A stretch of DNA of 64,000 bases from Lachnospiraceae bacterium (GCA_009774245.1 VSNM01000014.1:2895-66894); one strand, 5' to 3'. Shown: positions 42,074-51,547, counted from the stretch's first letter. Notes: generated from the letters alone by a model not told the origin. Made by a program: numbers and translations.

Positions 42074-43864
42074 TCAGAACTCCCTGAAACGATCATACCG
42101 CTCCTGAGCGATCTGCTCGCCGGTCTTGCCATCATATTTTTCCAGAAATTCTTTGATGTGCTCCTTCATATAGCCGCCAATCGCCTCCGCCGTCTTCTTG
42201 TCGGCGCCGCCAAACTCCGGGATAATGCGCTCGATCACACCCAGCCGCTTCAAGTCCTGCGCTGTGATGTTCATGACCTCGCTCGCCTCCTGTGCCCGGT
42301 TCGAATCCTTCCATAATATAGAAGCAAAGCCCTCCGGTGAGAGTATGGAGTATGTCGCGTTCTCCATCATCCACACCTCGTTTCCGACCGCTGTCGCAAG
42401 CGCGCCGCCGCTGCCGCCCTCTCCGATGAGGATACAAAGTACAGGAACTTTCAGCCCTGACATCTCGAGCAGGTTGCGCGCGATGGCCTCGCCCTGTCCG
42501 CGCTCCTCCGCCTCGAGTCCGCAGAACGCGCCGGACGTGTTGACAAAGCTGATGATCGGACGGTTGAATTTCTCCGCCTGCTTCATCAGCCGCAGCGCCT
42601 TCCGGTACCCCTCCGGGAGCGGCATACCGAAGTTCCTCTCCTGACATTCCTTAAAATCCTTGCCCTTCAGATCAGCGATCACGGTCACCGGCTGTCCCTC
42701 GATGAATCCGATACCGCCGATGAGCGCCTTGTCATCCGCAAAGCCTCTGTCGCCGTGCGCCTCGACAAAAATGTCAAAAATGTGGTCCATGTAATCTGTC
42801 GCCGACGGGCGCTCCACCTGTCGGACAGCCTTGACCTTCTCCCACGCGCTGCGCGGCTTTGACTTCCATGACTGCTCCTTGAGCTCCTCGGTGAGCTCAA
42901 AATGAAAATCCGCATTGGGACCAAAATCCGCATAAGTCTTTTTGCCTGTCCCCCTGTGGGACCGAATCAGAAAATGAATCGTCTTTTTGAGATTTTCGCG
43001 GAGCACGATGCCGTCCACAAAACCATGCTCCACCAGAAACTCAGACGTCTGAAATCCCTCCGGCAGTTCCTGTCCGATCGTCTGCTTGATGACTCTCGGT
43101 CCCGCAAACCCGATCAGAGCCCCCGGCTCCGCCATGATCACATCGCCGAGCATCGCAAAGCTCGCCGTCACGCCGCCAGTCGTCGGATCTGTCAGAATCG
43201 AGCAGTACAGCAGACCTGCATCGCCATGCTTTTTGATCGCCGCCGAAGTCTTTGCCATCTGCATCAGGGAGACGATACCCTCCTGCATTCTCGCCCCGCC
43301 GGAGCAGCAGAACAGAAAGACCGGAAGCCTCAACTCTGTCGCGCGCTCGATCGCCTTTGTGATCTTCTCACCCACGACGTGTCCCATGCTCGCCATCATA
43401 AAGCGGGAATCGCACACGCCCAGGACGATATCATCGCCAAACACCTTGCAGCGCCCGACAGTCACCGCTTCATTCAATCCGGTCTTTTCCCGCGCTGCCG
43501 CGAGCTTATCCTCATATCCCTCATAGTTGAGCGGATTGCTGACCTCCATATCATCAAACCACGGTTCAAAACTCTTCGCGTCAGCAACCATGCGGATGCG
43601 GTTGTTGGTCTTCACCCTGAAATAACCGCCGCACTCGTAACACACGTACTTTTTCCTGACAACACGCGCGCGCTCCACCATCTTACCGCACTTGGGGCAC
43701 TTGATCAGACCGCTGTCTTCCTTTTTTTCAGCTTTTTCAGATTTTGCTTCCTCCGCGGCCTCCTGCGTATCCTCTGATTTATTTCTCAGCTTTTCCTCGA
43801 GCTTATTGTACAAATTCATAGGAAATCTTCTTCCGGTCCTGATATGTTGTTCTTTGTCCATCAT
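42074..43864 (-). CDS. accDA: Acetyl-CoA carboxylase carboxyltransferase, fused beta and alpha subunits
   Basis: A 596-residue fusion. The N-terminal half is AccD with a zinc ribbon (Cys56, 59, 75, 78) and crotonase-fold marks CSGGARMQEG and LTDPTTGGVTASFAMLGD. The C-terminal half, from about residue 330, is AccA (EAHGDRGFADDKALIGGIG, FVNTSGAFCGLEAEERGQGEAIARNL, GEGGSGGALATAVG). It transfers carboxyl from carboxybiotin to acetyl-CoA, making malonyl-CoA. Biotin carboxyl carrier and carboxylase genes are not in this operon. AGGAGG precedes two tandem ATGs; the second may be the true start. Confidence 0.95.
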   Translation of the reverse strand: MMDKEQHIRTGRRFPMNLYNKLEEKLRNKSEDTQEAAEEAKSEKAEKKEDSGLIKCPKCGKMVERARVVRKKYVCYECGGYFRVKTNNRIRMVADAKSFEPWFDDMEVSNPLNYEGYEDKLAAAREKTGLNEAVTVGRCKVFGDDIVLGVCDSRFMMASMGHVVGEKITKAIERATELRLPVFLFCCSGGARMQEGIVSLMQMAKTSAAIKKHGDAGLLYCSILTDPTTGGVTASFAMLGDVIMAEPGALIGFAGPRVIKQTIGQELPEGFQTSEFLVEHGFVDGIVLRENLKKTIHFLIRSHRGTGKKTYADFGPNADFHFELTEELKEQSWKSKPRSAWEKVKAVRQVERPSATDYMDHIFDIFVEAHGDRGFADDKALIGGIGFIEGQPVTVIADLKGKDFKECQERNFGMPLPEGYRKALRLMKQAEKFNRPIISFVNTSGAFCGLEAEERGQGEAIARNLLEMSGLKVPVLCILIGEGGSGGALATAVGNEVWMMENATYSILSPEGFASILWKDSNRAQEASEVMNITAQDLKRLGVIERIIPEFGGADKKTAEAIGGYMKEHIKEFLEKYDGKTGEQIAQERYDRFREF

Positions 43865-43882
43865 CCAACCTCCTCACGTTCT

Positions 43883-44314
43883 CTATTCTCCGATCGCAAA
43901 CATTAACTCCGCCCTGCAGGCAGTCTTGCCATTGACTGTGGCGACAGCCTCCCCGACGCCGATCGGTCCCTTGACCTTTGTAATCTTTGTCTCGAGCATC
44001 AGCACGTCGCCCGGAAGCACCTTCTGCTTAAACCGCGCCTTGTTAATCCCCGCAAAGTACGCTGTCTTGCCTTTCCACTCCGGAAGTCCGAGCAGCGCGA
44101 CCGCCCCGACCTGTGCCAGCGCCTCCACGATCAGTACGCCCGGCATGACCGGATTTCCCGGAAAATGCCCTGCAAAGTACGGCTCATTATAGCTCACGCA
44201 TTTCTTCCCAAGCGCACGGACGCCCTCCTCGAGCTCCTCTATGGTATCGATCAGCATGAACGGATGTCTGTGCGGAATAATATCCATAATTTCCTTCGCT
44301 GTGTAAACTGACAT
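43883..44314 (-). CDS. fabZ: 3-hydroxyacyl-ACP dehydratase
   Basis: A 143-residue hot-dog-fold dehydratase. The catalytic pair is His50 in AGHFPGNPVMPG and Glu64 in LIVEALAQ, and the opening DIIPHRHPFMLID is standard. It dehydrates 3-hydroxyacyl-ACP to trans-2-enoyl-ACP. The ATG is used although a GTG three codons upstream is possible; AAAGGTGACACAT precedes it. No FabM or FabA is present in the cluster to make unsaturated chains. Confidence 0.95.
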   Translation of the reverse strand: MSVYTAKEIMDIIPHRHPFMLIDTIEELEEGVRALGKKCVSYNEPYFAGHFPGNPVMPGVLIVEALAQVGAVALLGLPEWKGKTAYFAGINKARFKQKVLPGDVLMLETKITKVKGPIGVGEAVATVNGKTACRAELMFAIGE

Positions 44315-44350
44315 ATGTGTCACCTTTTTCCTTCTATAAATATATCAATA

Positions 44351-45586
44351 TCACTCTGCGTATTTCTTCACTAAGATGCTCGCGTTGTGTCCGCCAAAGC
44401 CCAGTGAATTGCTGAGTGCATACGTAAAGTCTCCGCTGCTGCTCTCTTTGCAATAATCCAGATCCATCTCCTCCTCCGTCTCCGCAAGCCCGACTGTCCG
44501 ATGAATGTATCCCTCCTGCAGCTCCTTCACACAGGCAACAAACTCAACCGCTCCAGCCGCTCCCAGGAGATGTCCTACCATGGACTTGGTGGAGTTGATC
44601 CTGATATCCTTAGCGTGCGCGCCAAACGCAAGTTTGATCGCCCTTGTCTCAAACAGATCATTGTGGTGCGTCGCCGTTCCGTGAGCGTTGATGTATATGA
44701 TATCCTCTGGCGCTGCGCCCGCATCCTTCACGGCATTCAGCATCGCTGTCGCCGCACCCTCGCCGTCCTCTGCCGGCGATGTGATATGGTACGCGTCCGA
44801 CGAGCAGCCATATCCCACTACCTCCGCATAAATCTTAGCGCCGCGCGCCTTAGCATGCTCAAGCTCCTCGAGCACGACAATCCCTGCGCCCTCGCCCATG
44901 ACAAAACCGCTTCTGTCCTTGTCAAACGGAATCGAGCAGCGCGTTGGGTCCTCACAGGTTGAGAGGGCTGTCAGGGAGGAAAATCCTGCGATGCCGATCG
45001 GGGTGATGGAGCTCTCTGTTCCCCCCGCCACCATGATATCCGCATCGCCGTACTGAATCGTCCGAAATGCCTCCCCGATGGAGTTCGTGCCCGTAGCGCA
45101 CGCTGTTACCACGTTGATGCTTTTGCCTTTGAGGTTGTAAGCGATGCTCACATTGCCTGCCGCCATGTTGGATATCATCAACGGAACCAGCAGAGGCGCC
45201 ACTCTGGAAGGTCCCTTTTCCTCCAGCCTGGTATGCTCTCTCTCCATCGCCTGGAGACTTCCGATGCCGCTCCCCACTGCGCAGCCTGCCCTGTATGGAT
45301 TCTCCTTTGTCATGTCAAGCCCTGCGTCCTCGATCGCTTCCTTCGCCGCCGCGACCGCGAACTGGCAGAAAGGCTCCATCCTACGCGCAGCTTTTTTGTC
45401 CATGTAGTCGGCGGCATTGAAGTCCTTGACCTCCGCTGCCAGCTTGCACTTATAATCTGTTGTATCAAAATAGGAAATCGGTCCGAAACCGATTTTTCCC
45501 TCCTTTACACTATTCCAGAAAGACGCAACATCATTGCCGATCGGGGTGACCGCCCCCATTCCTGTTACCACTACTCTTCTCTTCAT
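44351..45586 (-). CDS. fabF: Beta-ketoacyl-ACP synthase II
   Basis: A 411-residue elongating condensing enzyme. The catalytic residues are Cys163 in VVTACATGTNSIGEAF, His302 in INAHGTATHHND, Lys334 and His339 in NSTKSMVGHLLGAAG. It condenses acyl-ACP with malonyl-ACP. The gap to fabZ is only 36 bp; accB, which often sits here in Clostridia, is missing. Confidence 0.97.
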   Translation of the reverse strand: MKRRVVVTGMGAVTPIGNDVASFWNSVKEGKIGFGPISYFDTTDYKCKLAAEVKDFNAADYMDKKAARRMEPFCQFAVAAAKEAIEDAGLDMTKENPYRAGCAVGSGIGSLQAMEREHTRLEEKGPSRVAPLLVPLMISNMAAGNVSIAYNLKGKSINVVTACATGTNSIGEAFRTIQYGDADIMVAGGTESSITPIGIAGFSSLTALSTCEDPTRCSIPFDKDRSGFVMGEGAGIVVLEELEHAKARGAKIYAEVVGYGCSSDAYHITSPAEDGEGAATAMLNAVKDAGAAPEDIIYINAHGTATHHNDLFETRAIKLAFGAHAKDIRINSTKSMVGHLLGAAGAVEFVACVKELQEGYIHRTVGLAETEEEMDLDYCKESSSGDFTYALSNSLGFGGHNASILVKKYAE

Positions 45587-45608
45587 TTTCTTTTACCCTT
45601 CTGTTATC

Positions 45609-46349
45609 TTATATACACATGCCGCCATCCACGCAGATCACCTGTCCGGTGATATAGTCGGACTGTTCGCCTGCCAGAAACAGGACAAGATCTGCAATAT
45701 TCTTTGTACTGCCCATCTTTCCCATAGGAATCATGTTATTTAATGTTTTCTTTGCCTCCTCGGTCATATTTCTGGTCATATCAGTATCAATAAAACCCGG
45801 TGCGACCGCGTTGACATTGATCCCCCTGCTCGCCACTTCCCGCGCCACGCTCTTGGTCAGGCCGATCAGCCCTGCCTTTGACGCCGAGTAATTGGCCTGC
45901 CCTGCATTGCCAAGGACACCGCTCACGGAGGAAATGTTGATGATCTTCCCACTCCTCTGCTTGATCAGGCTGCGCGAGAGATGTCTGATCATGTTAAAGG
46001 CGCCTTTTAAGTTCGTGTCAAGCACCGCATCGTAATCTTCCTCTGTCATGCGCATAATCAGGTTGTCCCTGGTGACGCCCGCATTGTTCACAAGAATATC
46101 CACTTTCTTGTACTTCGCAAGCACCTCCTTGACAAACGCCTCGCTGGCCGCAAAATCAGAGACATTGCACTGCATCGCCTCCGCGCTGCCGCCGCTGCGC
46201 TCTATCTCCGCGACAACCTCCTCCGCGCTCTCTCTGGAACCATTGTAGTTCACGATGACTGTCGCGCCGTTTCCGGCCAGCGTAAGTGCGATCTCCCTGC
46301 CAATGCCCCTGCCTGCCCCTGTCACAAGGGCAACTTTTCCTGTTAACAT
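45609..46349 (-). CDS. fabG: 3-oxoacyl-ACP reductase
   Basis: A 246-residue short-chain dehydrogenase. It shows the NADP-binding ALVTGAGRGIGREIALTLA, NNAGVTRDNLIMRM, the catalytic Ser in INISSVSGVLGNAGQANYSASKAG with Tyr/Lys in YSASK, and the C-terminal YITGQVICVDGGMCI. It reduces 3-oxoacyl-ACP with NADPH. The start overlaps fabD by 7 bp, so translation is coupled. Confidence 0.97.
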   Translation of the reverse strand: MLTGKVALVTGAGRGIGREIALTLAGNGATVIVNYNGSRESAEEVVAEIERSGGSAEAMQCNVSDFAASEAFVKEVLAKYKKVDILVNNAGVTRDNLIMRMTEEDYDAVLDTNLKGAFNMIRHLSRSLIKQRSGKIINISSVSGVLGNAGQANYSASKAGLIGLTKSVAREVASRGINVNAVAPGFIDTDMTRNMTEEAKKTLNNMIPMGKMGSTKNIADLVLFLAGEQSDYITGQVICVDGGMCI

Positions 46350-47266
46350 CCCAACTCCTCCAATGCTTTGTCCAAATCTGCCAGTTTATCTATATTCAAG
46401 CATTTTACGTCCTTGTTGATCTTTTTCATAAATCCGCTCAACGTTTTTCCCGGTCCGATTTCTATGAATGTGTCAACGCCGTCCGCAATCATCTTCTCGA
46501 TCGTCTGCTGCCAGCACACGGAGTTTGACACCTGATTTTTCAGGAGTGTCTTGATGGGAGCAGCCTCCGTCACGTCGAGCGCGTCCACATTGCTGATGTA
46601 CGGAATGGAAGGATTTCTAAGCTGAATGCCGTACAGCTCCTTCTCAAGCTTTTCCCCCGCACCCTGCAGCAGCTCCGAGTGAAACGGTCCGCTGACCTTC
46701 AGCGGCACACAGCGCTTCGCGCCGGCTTCGGAGAGCGCCTGCGCGGCCTCTGTCACCGCCTTCTCCTCGCCTGTGATGACTGTCTGTCCCGGACAGTTGT
46801 AATTGGCGATCGTCACAATCCCCTCTGTCTGACGGCAGACCTCCTCGATCTTGTCATTGTCAAGGCCGAGCACCGCTGTCATGGCGCCACCCTCGGGATA
46901 CGCCTCCTGCATAAAGATACCGCGCTTTCTGATGATATAGAACAGGTCCTTTAAGTCCATGACATCCGCCGCTGCCAGCGCGCCGTACTCGCCCAGGCTA
47001 AGCCCCGCTGTGACATCCGCGCTGATGCCCTTTGACTCGAGCACCTTTAAGATCGCCACCTCTGTCGCGAGCATCGCGATCTGCGTGTACTCTGTGATAT
47101 TAAGTTTGTCATTCTCCGTAAAGCAGAGCTCCTCCATATCCAGTCCCGACACCTCGCCGGCCAGCTGGTAGACTTTCCTTGCCTCCTCATATGTATCATA
47201 AAAATCCTTTCCCATGCCCACATACTGTGAACCCTGTCCTGGGAAAATAAATGCTGTTTTGCTCAT
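46343..47266 (-). CDS. fabD: Malonyl-CoA:ACP transacylase
   Basis: A 307-residue acyltransferase. It starts with FIFPGQGSQYVGMG, has the nucleophile Ser90 in AGLSLGEYGALAAA (Leu in place of the usual His just before the Ser) and the catalytic His in SGPFHSELL. It loads malonate onto ACP for FabH and FabF. It overlaps fabG by 7 bp and follows fabK after a 76-bp gap. Confidence 0.96.
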   Translation of the reverse strand: MSKTAFIFPGQGSQYVGMGKDFYDTYEEARKVYQLAGEVSGLDMEELCFTENDKLNITEYTQIAMLATEVAILKVLESKGISADVTAGLSLGEYGALAAADVMDLKDLFYIIRKRGIFMQEAYPEGGAMTAVLGLDNDKIEEVCRQTEGIVTIANYNCPGQTVITGEEKAVTEAAQALSEAGAKRCVPLKVSGPFHSELLQGAGEKLEKELYGIQLRNPSIPYISNVDALDVTEAAPIKTLLKNQVSNSVCWQQTIEKMIADGVDTFIEIGPGKTLSGFMKKINKDVKCLNIDKLADLDKALEELGC

Positions 47267-47342
47267 TTTCTGCCTCTCTTAGTGATGCAGTCGGCAGTAT
47301 CCTGCTGCCGCATCCTGAATCTCTGAATCTAGTTATATCATA

Positions 47343-48269
47343 TCATATCCTGCCCAGGAGCTTCATACCCTGCTCCATGATCTCCGCAATAATTTCCCTG
47401 CACGGCTGCTCTCTCTTCACAAGCCCTGCGATCTGACCAGCCATGACGGTGCCGTTCACCACGTCGCCCTCCATCACCGCTTTTCTGAGGGAACCGAGTG
47501 TCAGCTTCTCGAGCTCCATGAAATCCGCGCCCTCTTTTTCCAGTCTGAGGTACTCCTTGGTCATTTTATTCCGGATGCTTCTGACCGGATGTCCCGTCGT
47601 CATACCTGTCACTGTCGAATCGATGTCTTTTGCCTTGATGAGCATTGCCTTGTAGTTCTCATGTACGATGGACTCTGTTGCCGCCACAAAGCGTGTGCCA
47701 AGCTGCACGGCCTCCGCGCCGAGCATAAATGCCGCCGCAAACCCTCTGCCGTCCGCGATTCCGCCTGCCGCGATCACAGGAATGTCCACTGCGTCCACAA
47801 CCTGCGGCACCAGCGCCATCGTCGTGAGAGAGCCGATATGTCCGCCGCTCTCCATTCCCTCGGCCACAACTGCGTCCGCACCGCCGCGCTGCATCATCTT
47901 TGCCATCGCTGCGCTCGCCACCACCGGAATGACCTTTACGCCTGCTTCCTTCCACATCTGCATGTACTTGGAAGGGTTCCCTGCCCCGGTCGTGACTACT
48001 TTAACGCCCTCGTCGACTATAACCTGCGCGATCGCGTCCGCCTCCGGATTCATCAGCATGACGTTGACACCGAAGGGCTTGTCTGTCGCTTCCTTTACCT
48101 TTTGAATCTGTTCCCTGACAAACGCTGCCGGTGCACCGCCTGCACCAATGATCCCCAATCCGCCGGCCTCTGACACGGCTGCTGCCAGATGATGCTCAGC
48201 AACCCATGCCATGCCGCCCTGTATGATCGGATACTCAATTCCTAAGATTTCTGTAATTCTTGTCTTCAT
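47343..48269 (-). CDS. fabK: Enoyl-ACP reductase II, FMN-dependent
   Basis: A 308-residue FabK: EYPIIQGGMAWVAEHHLAAAVSEAGGLGIIGAG, PFGVNVMLMNP, VVAEGMESGGHIGSLTTMALVPQVVDAV and AGGIADGRGFAAAFMLGAEAVQLGTRF. It performs the last reduction of each elongation cycle using NAD(P)H and FMN. No FabI is present, so this is the main enoyl reductase; FabK enzymes resist triclosan. It follows acpP by 27 bp. Confidence 0.95.
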   Translation of the reverse strand: MKTRITEILGIEYPIIQGGMAWVAEHHLAAAVSEAGGLGIIGAGGAPAAFVREQIQKVKEATDKPFGVNVMLMNPEADAIAQVIVDEGVKVVTTGAGNPSKYMQMWKEAGVKVIPVVASAAMAKMMQRGGADAVVAEGMESGGHIGSLTTMALVPQVVDAVDIPVIAAGGIADGRGFAAAFMLGAEAVQLGTRFVAATESIVHENYKAMLIKAKDIDSTVTGMTTGHPVRSIRNKMTKEYLRLEKEGADFMELEKLTLGSLRKAVMEGDVVNGTVMAGQIAGLVKREQPCREIIAEIMEQGMKLLGRI

Positions 48270-48296
48270 ACAAGCTCCTGTCCTAATCCGATTTTC

Positions 48297-48530
48297 TTAT
48301 GCCTCAACGCCCTTATCCTGCAGGTACTTGATGATGGAGCCAACTGTTGTGATCTGCTCTAAGTCCTCAGGCGGAATCTCCACGCCATACTCCTCCTGGA
48401 ATGCGTCTACAAGCTCAAACAGGTCAAGCGAGTCCGCGTCCAGATCTTCCTTGAAACGTGTCTCCTCTGTGATCTCCACGCCCTCGATGTTTAACTGCTC
48501 CTCAATGATTTCTTTTACTCTTTCTAACAT
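48297..48530 (-). CDS. acpP: Acyl carrier protein
   Basis: A 77-residue acidic carrier with Ser34 in DADSLDLFEL as the phosphopantetheine attachment site. Length and fold are standard. It is the first gene of the FASII operon, preceded by GAAAGGAAG and a promoter region with three FabT-type palindromes. It carries the growing acyl chain between Fab enzymes. Confidence 0.96.
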   Translation of the reverse strand: MLERVKEIIEEQLNIEGVEITEETRFKEDLDADSLDLFELVDAFQEEYGVEIPPEDLEQITTVGSIIKYLQDKGVEA

Positions 48531-48603
48531 GTCTCTCTGCTTCCTTTCTTTTCATTCATTATTGTTTTCGTTCTTTCCTTGCGATTTCAATACTTTAATT
48601 TGC

Positions 48604-48648
48604 TTTGATTGTCAAATGGTTTGATTATCAAATATTTTGATTATCAAA
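48604..48648 (-). promoter_or_regulatory. Three FabT-type operators in the FASII operon promoter
   Basis: Three 13-bp palindromes, TTTGATTGTCAAA (48604-48616), TTTGATTATCAAA (48620-48632) and TTTGATTATCAAA (48636-48648), are spaced exactly 16 bp apart. On the transcribed strand the first contains TTGACA, with TATTGA 17 bp downstream, so that site overlaps the probable -35. The sequence matches the FabT operator known from streptococci, and a FabT-like gene closes the operon. Confidence 0.85.
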
Positions 48649-48769
48649 GTATTTACTTGCTACAGAATATACCCTGGCTGTCCTGTTGTCAACTACTTTT
48701 TCCAATTATTCACAAATTTATTTTTTTGTTTATATTTTATTGCTTTTTTATGTTCTACTTATTTATGCC

Positions 48770-49030
48770 CTACCACTTGTCATAAGAGCATCTGTTGTCG
48801 CGTATCGCCGCGCGCAGCTCCACGAAGCACCCGCACGCCCTGCACATACCTGCCTCGAGATAATCACACGCCTTACAGACAGACAGGCGCTCCTCATAGA
48901 GCGCCTGATCTGCCTTGATATCCTCATCCAATCTCCGGATGTAGTCATATAGATTATCCATGTAGGCTTCCCTGTCCATCTCGCGCAGGAGACATTTTAA
49001 GCAACGTTTTCTGCCATCTCCCTGTTCCAC
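48770..49030 (-). CDS. DUF6171 family Cys-rich protein
   Basis: A small protein of about 86 residues matching DUF6171: an opening CLKCLLREMD, a helical middle, and CKACDYLEAGMCRACGCFVELRAAI, with seven to eight cysteines likely to bind zinc. No good ATG exists. GTG lies about ten bases after AAAGGA, while the TTG three codons earlier is too close, so the start is uncertain. It follows the GH51 gene by about 20 bp. Function unknown. Confidence 0.75.
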   Translation of the reverse strand: MEQGDGRKRCLKCLLREMDREAYMDNLYDYIRRLDEDIKADQALYEERLSVCKACDYLEAGMCRACGCFVELRAAIRDNRCSYDKW

Positions 49031-49051
49031 TGTGTCCAAGTCCTTTCCCGA

Positions 49052-50557
49052 TCACTTTATCCTGAACTGCACTACGCTGCACGCGGGAATCGTAAAAGCG
49101 ACTCCTCTGTCCGTTATCCTGAAATCCTGAAACTCCGCTTCCCGAACCTGGTCAGGCGCCTCAAAGGTGTTGTACGCATCCATCCTGCCGGTGACGATCG
49201 CCGCTGTCACCTCACTTGGGTGAAGCTCTGTAAACACGATCTCCATCTCCTCTCTGTCCGTGACGGAGAGATTGTTGAGCGTGACTGTAACCACGCCATC
49301 CCTGTCAACAGAAACCGACTCCTGGAGATTTGGAACCATATAGTCCGCATCCGTGCCGATCTTGCCTGCGCCGTCAATATAGCTCTCCACAAGCTCCGCA
49401 TCCTGATGATACTTGTACATATGAAATACATGATAGGTCGGTGTGAGCAGAATCTTAGGTCCGTCCGTCAGGATCACCGCCTGCAGGACATTGACAAGCT
49501 GCGCGATGTTTGCCATCCTTACACGGTCACAGTGCTTGTTGAACACGTTGAGTGTAAGTCCCGCCACAAGCGCGTCGCGCATGGTATTCTGCTGATACAG
49601 GAATCCGGGATTCGTCCCCGGCTCGCAGGTAAACCATGTCCCCCACTCGTCACAGATCAGCCCGATCTTCTTCTCGGGATCATACTTGTCCATGATCGCG
49701 GTGTGCATCTTGATCAGATCTTCGATGTAGAGCGCCTTGTACAGTGTCTTGTACCACGTCTTCTCGTCAAACTCTGTGGCGCTGCCCTTCTTCTCCCAGC
49801 CTTCCGGATGCACATAATAATGCATGGACAGTCCGTCCATAAAGCCATGCGCCCCTTCCGGCGCATTTTCATAGCAGGTCTTTAGCACTTCCTCTGTCCA
49901 GTAGGCGTCATCCACATTTGGACCGCCGCAGACCTTGATAATCTTCTGGTCCTTGTTGTAGTTTCTCACAAAGGTCTGATATCTTCTGTATAAATTCGCG
50001 TAGTATCCCGGCGTCATGTTTCCGCCGCAGCCCCAGTTCTCATTGCCGACGCCAAAATAATCGACTTTCCACGCCTTCTCATGACCGTTTTTCTTTCTGA
50101 GCTCCGCCATGGGGGATACGCCGTCAAACGTCATGTACTCCACCCACTCCGACATCTCCTGCACTGTACCGCTGCCGACGTTGCCGTTGATGTACGTCTT
50201 GCAGCCAATCTGCCCGCACAGCTCAAAAAACTCATGTGTGCCAAAGCTGTTGTCCTCCGTCACACCGCCCCAGTTCGTGTTGATCATTTTCTTTCTGGAC
50301 TCCTTCGGCCCGATGCCGTCCATCCAGTGATATTCGTCCGCAAAGCAGCCGCCCGGCCAGCGCAGCACCGGAAGCTTCATCTCGCGCAGCGCCGCCACGA
50401 CATCATTTCGCATTCCGTTCGTGTTGGGTATCTCAGAATCCTCTCCGACATAGATTCCCTCGTAGATGCAGCGTCCGAGATGCTCTGAGAAATTGCCGTA
50501 GATCTCCGCGTTGATGTGCCCTCTCTGATTCTTTTCGTTGATATAAAGCTTTGCCAT
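49052..50557 (-). CDS. abfA: GH51 alpha-L-arabinofuranosidase
   Basis: A 501-residue cytoplasmic arabinofuranosidase. Marks are IYGNFSEHLGRCIYEGI, LRWPGGCFADEYHW, the acid/base Glu in VDYFGVGNENWGCGG, the nucleophile Glu in LICDEWGTWF and the C-terminal beta-sandwich. It releases arabinose from arabino-oligosaccharides. AGGAGGCTTTTATTAAA precedes the ATG. It is co-directional with the GH43 gene 27 bp upstream, forming an arabinan-use pair. Confidence 0.95.
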   Translation of the reverse strand: MAKLYINEKNQRGHINAEIYGNFSEHLGRCIYEGIYVGEDSEIPNTNGMRNDVVAALREMKLPVLRWPGGCFADEYHWMDGIGPKESRKKMINTNWGGVTEDNSFGTHEFFELCGQIGCKTYINGNVGSGTVQEMSEWVEYMTFDGVSPMAELRKKNGHEKAWKVDYFGVGNENWGCGGNMTPGYYANLYRRYQTFVRNYNKDQKIIKVCGGPNVDDAYWTEEVLKTCYENAPEGAHGFMDGLSMHYYVHPEGWEKKGSATEFDEKTWYKTLYKALYIEDLIKMHTAIMDKYDPEKKIGLICDEWGTWFTCEPGTNPGFLYQQNTMRDALVAGLTLNVFNKHCDRVRMANIAQLVNVLQAVILTDGPKILLTPTYHVFHMYKYHQDAELVESYIDGAGKIGTDADYMVPNLQESVSVDRDGVVTVTLNNLSVTDREEMEIVFTELHPSEVTAAIVTGRMDAYNTFEAPDQVREAEFQDFRITDRGVAFTIPACSVVQFRIK

Positions 50558-50584
50558 TTTAATAAAAGCCTCCTAAAAAATTTT

Positions 50585-51547
50585 TTATTGTTTTGTATAA
50601 CGAAAAACCGGTCTGCCGTTTTCCCACCTAATCTTCATGAGCATGGTATGCCTGTTTGGATTGTAGAGCGGATCGCCCTCGATGACGCGCTCCTTGCGGG
50701 CATGGTATACGAGGATATCATTCCCTTCCTCATCCACAGTAAAGGAATTGTGTCCCGGTCCGTACACTTCTATAGAAGGATCGGAGGCCAGCACCGGATA
50801 GCGCTCCTTTCTCCAGGACAGCGGATCGAGCAGATCCGCACCGCTGTCCGCCGTGAGCATTCCCATACAGTACGCGGCGCCTGTTTCGCTCGCGGAGTAA
50901 GTCAGAAAAATTTTTCCATCTCTTTTGAGCACGGCCGGTCCCTCATTCACCCAGAATCCGACTCTCTCCCAGTCATAGTCGGGTGTGGTCAGAAGCACCT
51001 GAACCGTCTTTAGTTTGTCCGGCCGCTCCATCTCAGCGATATACAGATTGGAGATCTGCTTCCCGACGCCGACTTTCTCCGCCCACACATAGTAGCGTTT
51101 CCCGTCGTCCTCAAACACAGTGGCATCGAGCGAAAAGGCCCGGAAAGAGAACGCATCGTCATCCGCGCACTGCATCATCCCCAGCTCCTTCCACGCCCCG
51201 GTCATCGGATCTGCGTCCGCGCACTCCAGCACATAGGGACGGATTTTCCAGATATCATCCCTCTCCCCGCCGGCAAAATAGATATACCATTTCCCATCCA
51301 GATAATGAAGCTCCGGTGCCCAGATATGTTCACTCATAATGCCAGACTCATGCTTCTGCCAGATCGTCACCTCCTCAGCGTCCGCGATTCCCGCCAGCGT
51401 GTCCGCACACCGCAGGATAATCCTGTCATACGCCGGCACAGAAGCCGTGAAATAGTACCTGCCGTCGTTCTGTCTGCATATAAATGGATCAGCCCTCTGC
51501 AATATCCATGGCTCATTGTATTTCAACTGTGTATCCACGTCCTGCAT
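50585..51547 (-). CDS. GH43 family glycoside hydrolase (arabinan/xylan-acting)
   Basis: A 320-residue five-bladed propeller enzyme without a signal peptide. The catalytic residues lie in LQRADPFICR (base Asp), FSLDATVFEDDGKRYYVWAE (pKa-setting Asp) and WVNEGPAVL (acid Glu); YGPGHNSFTVDEEGNDILVYHAR is also typical. It probably acts on arabino-oligosaccharides together with the GH51 enzyme. The ATG is only one base from AGGAGG, so the GTG three codons on (51538) may be the real start. Substrate not certain. Confidence 0.9.
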   Translation of the reverse strand: MQDVDTQLKYNEPWILQRADPFICRQNDGRYYFTASVPAYDRIILRCADTLAGIADAEEVTIWQKHESGIMSEHIWAPELHYLDGKWYIYFAGGERDDIWKIRPYVLECADADPMTGAWKELGMMQCADDDAFSFRAFSLDATVFEDDGKRYYVWAEKVGVGKQISNLYIAEMERPDKLKTVQVLLTTPDYDWERVGFWVNEGPAVLKRDGKIFLTYSASETGAAYCMGMLTADSGADLLDPLSWRKERYPVLASDPSIEVYGPGHNSFTVDEEGNDILVYHARKERVIEGDPLYNPNRHTMLMKIRWENGRPVFRYTKQ

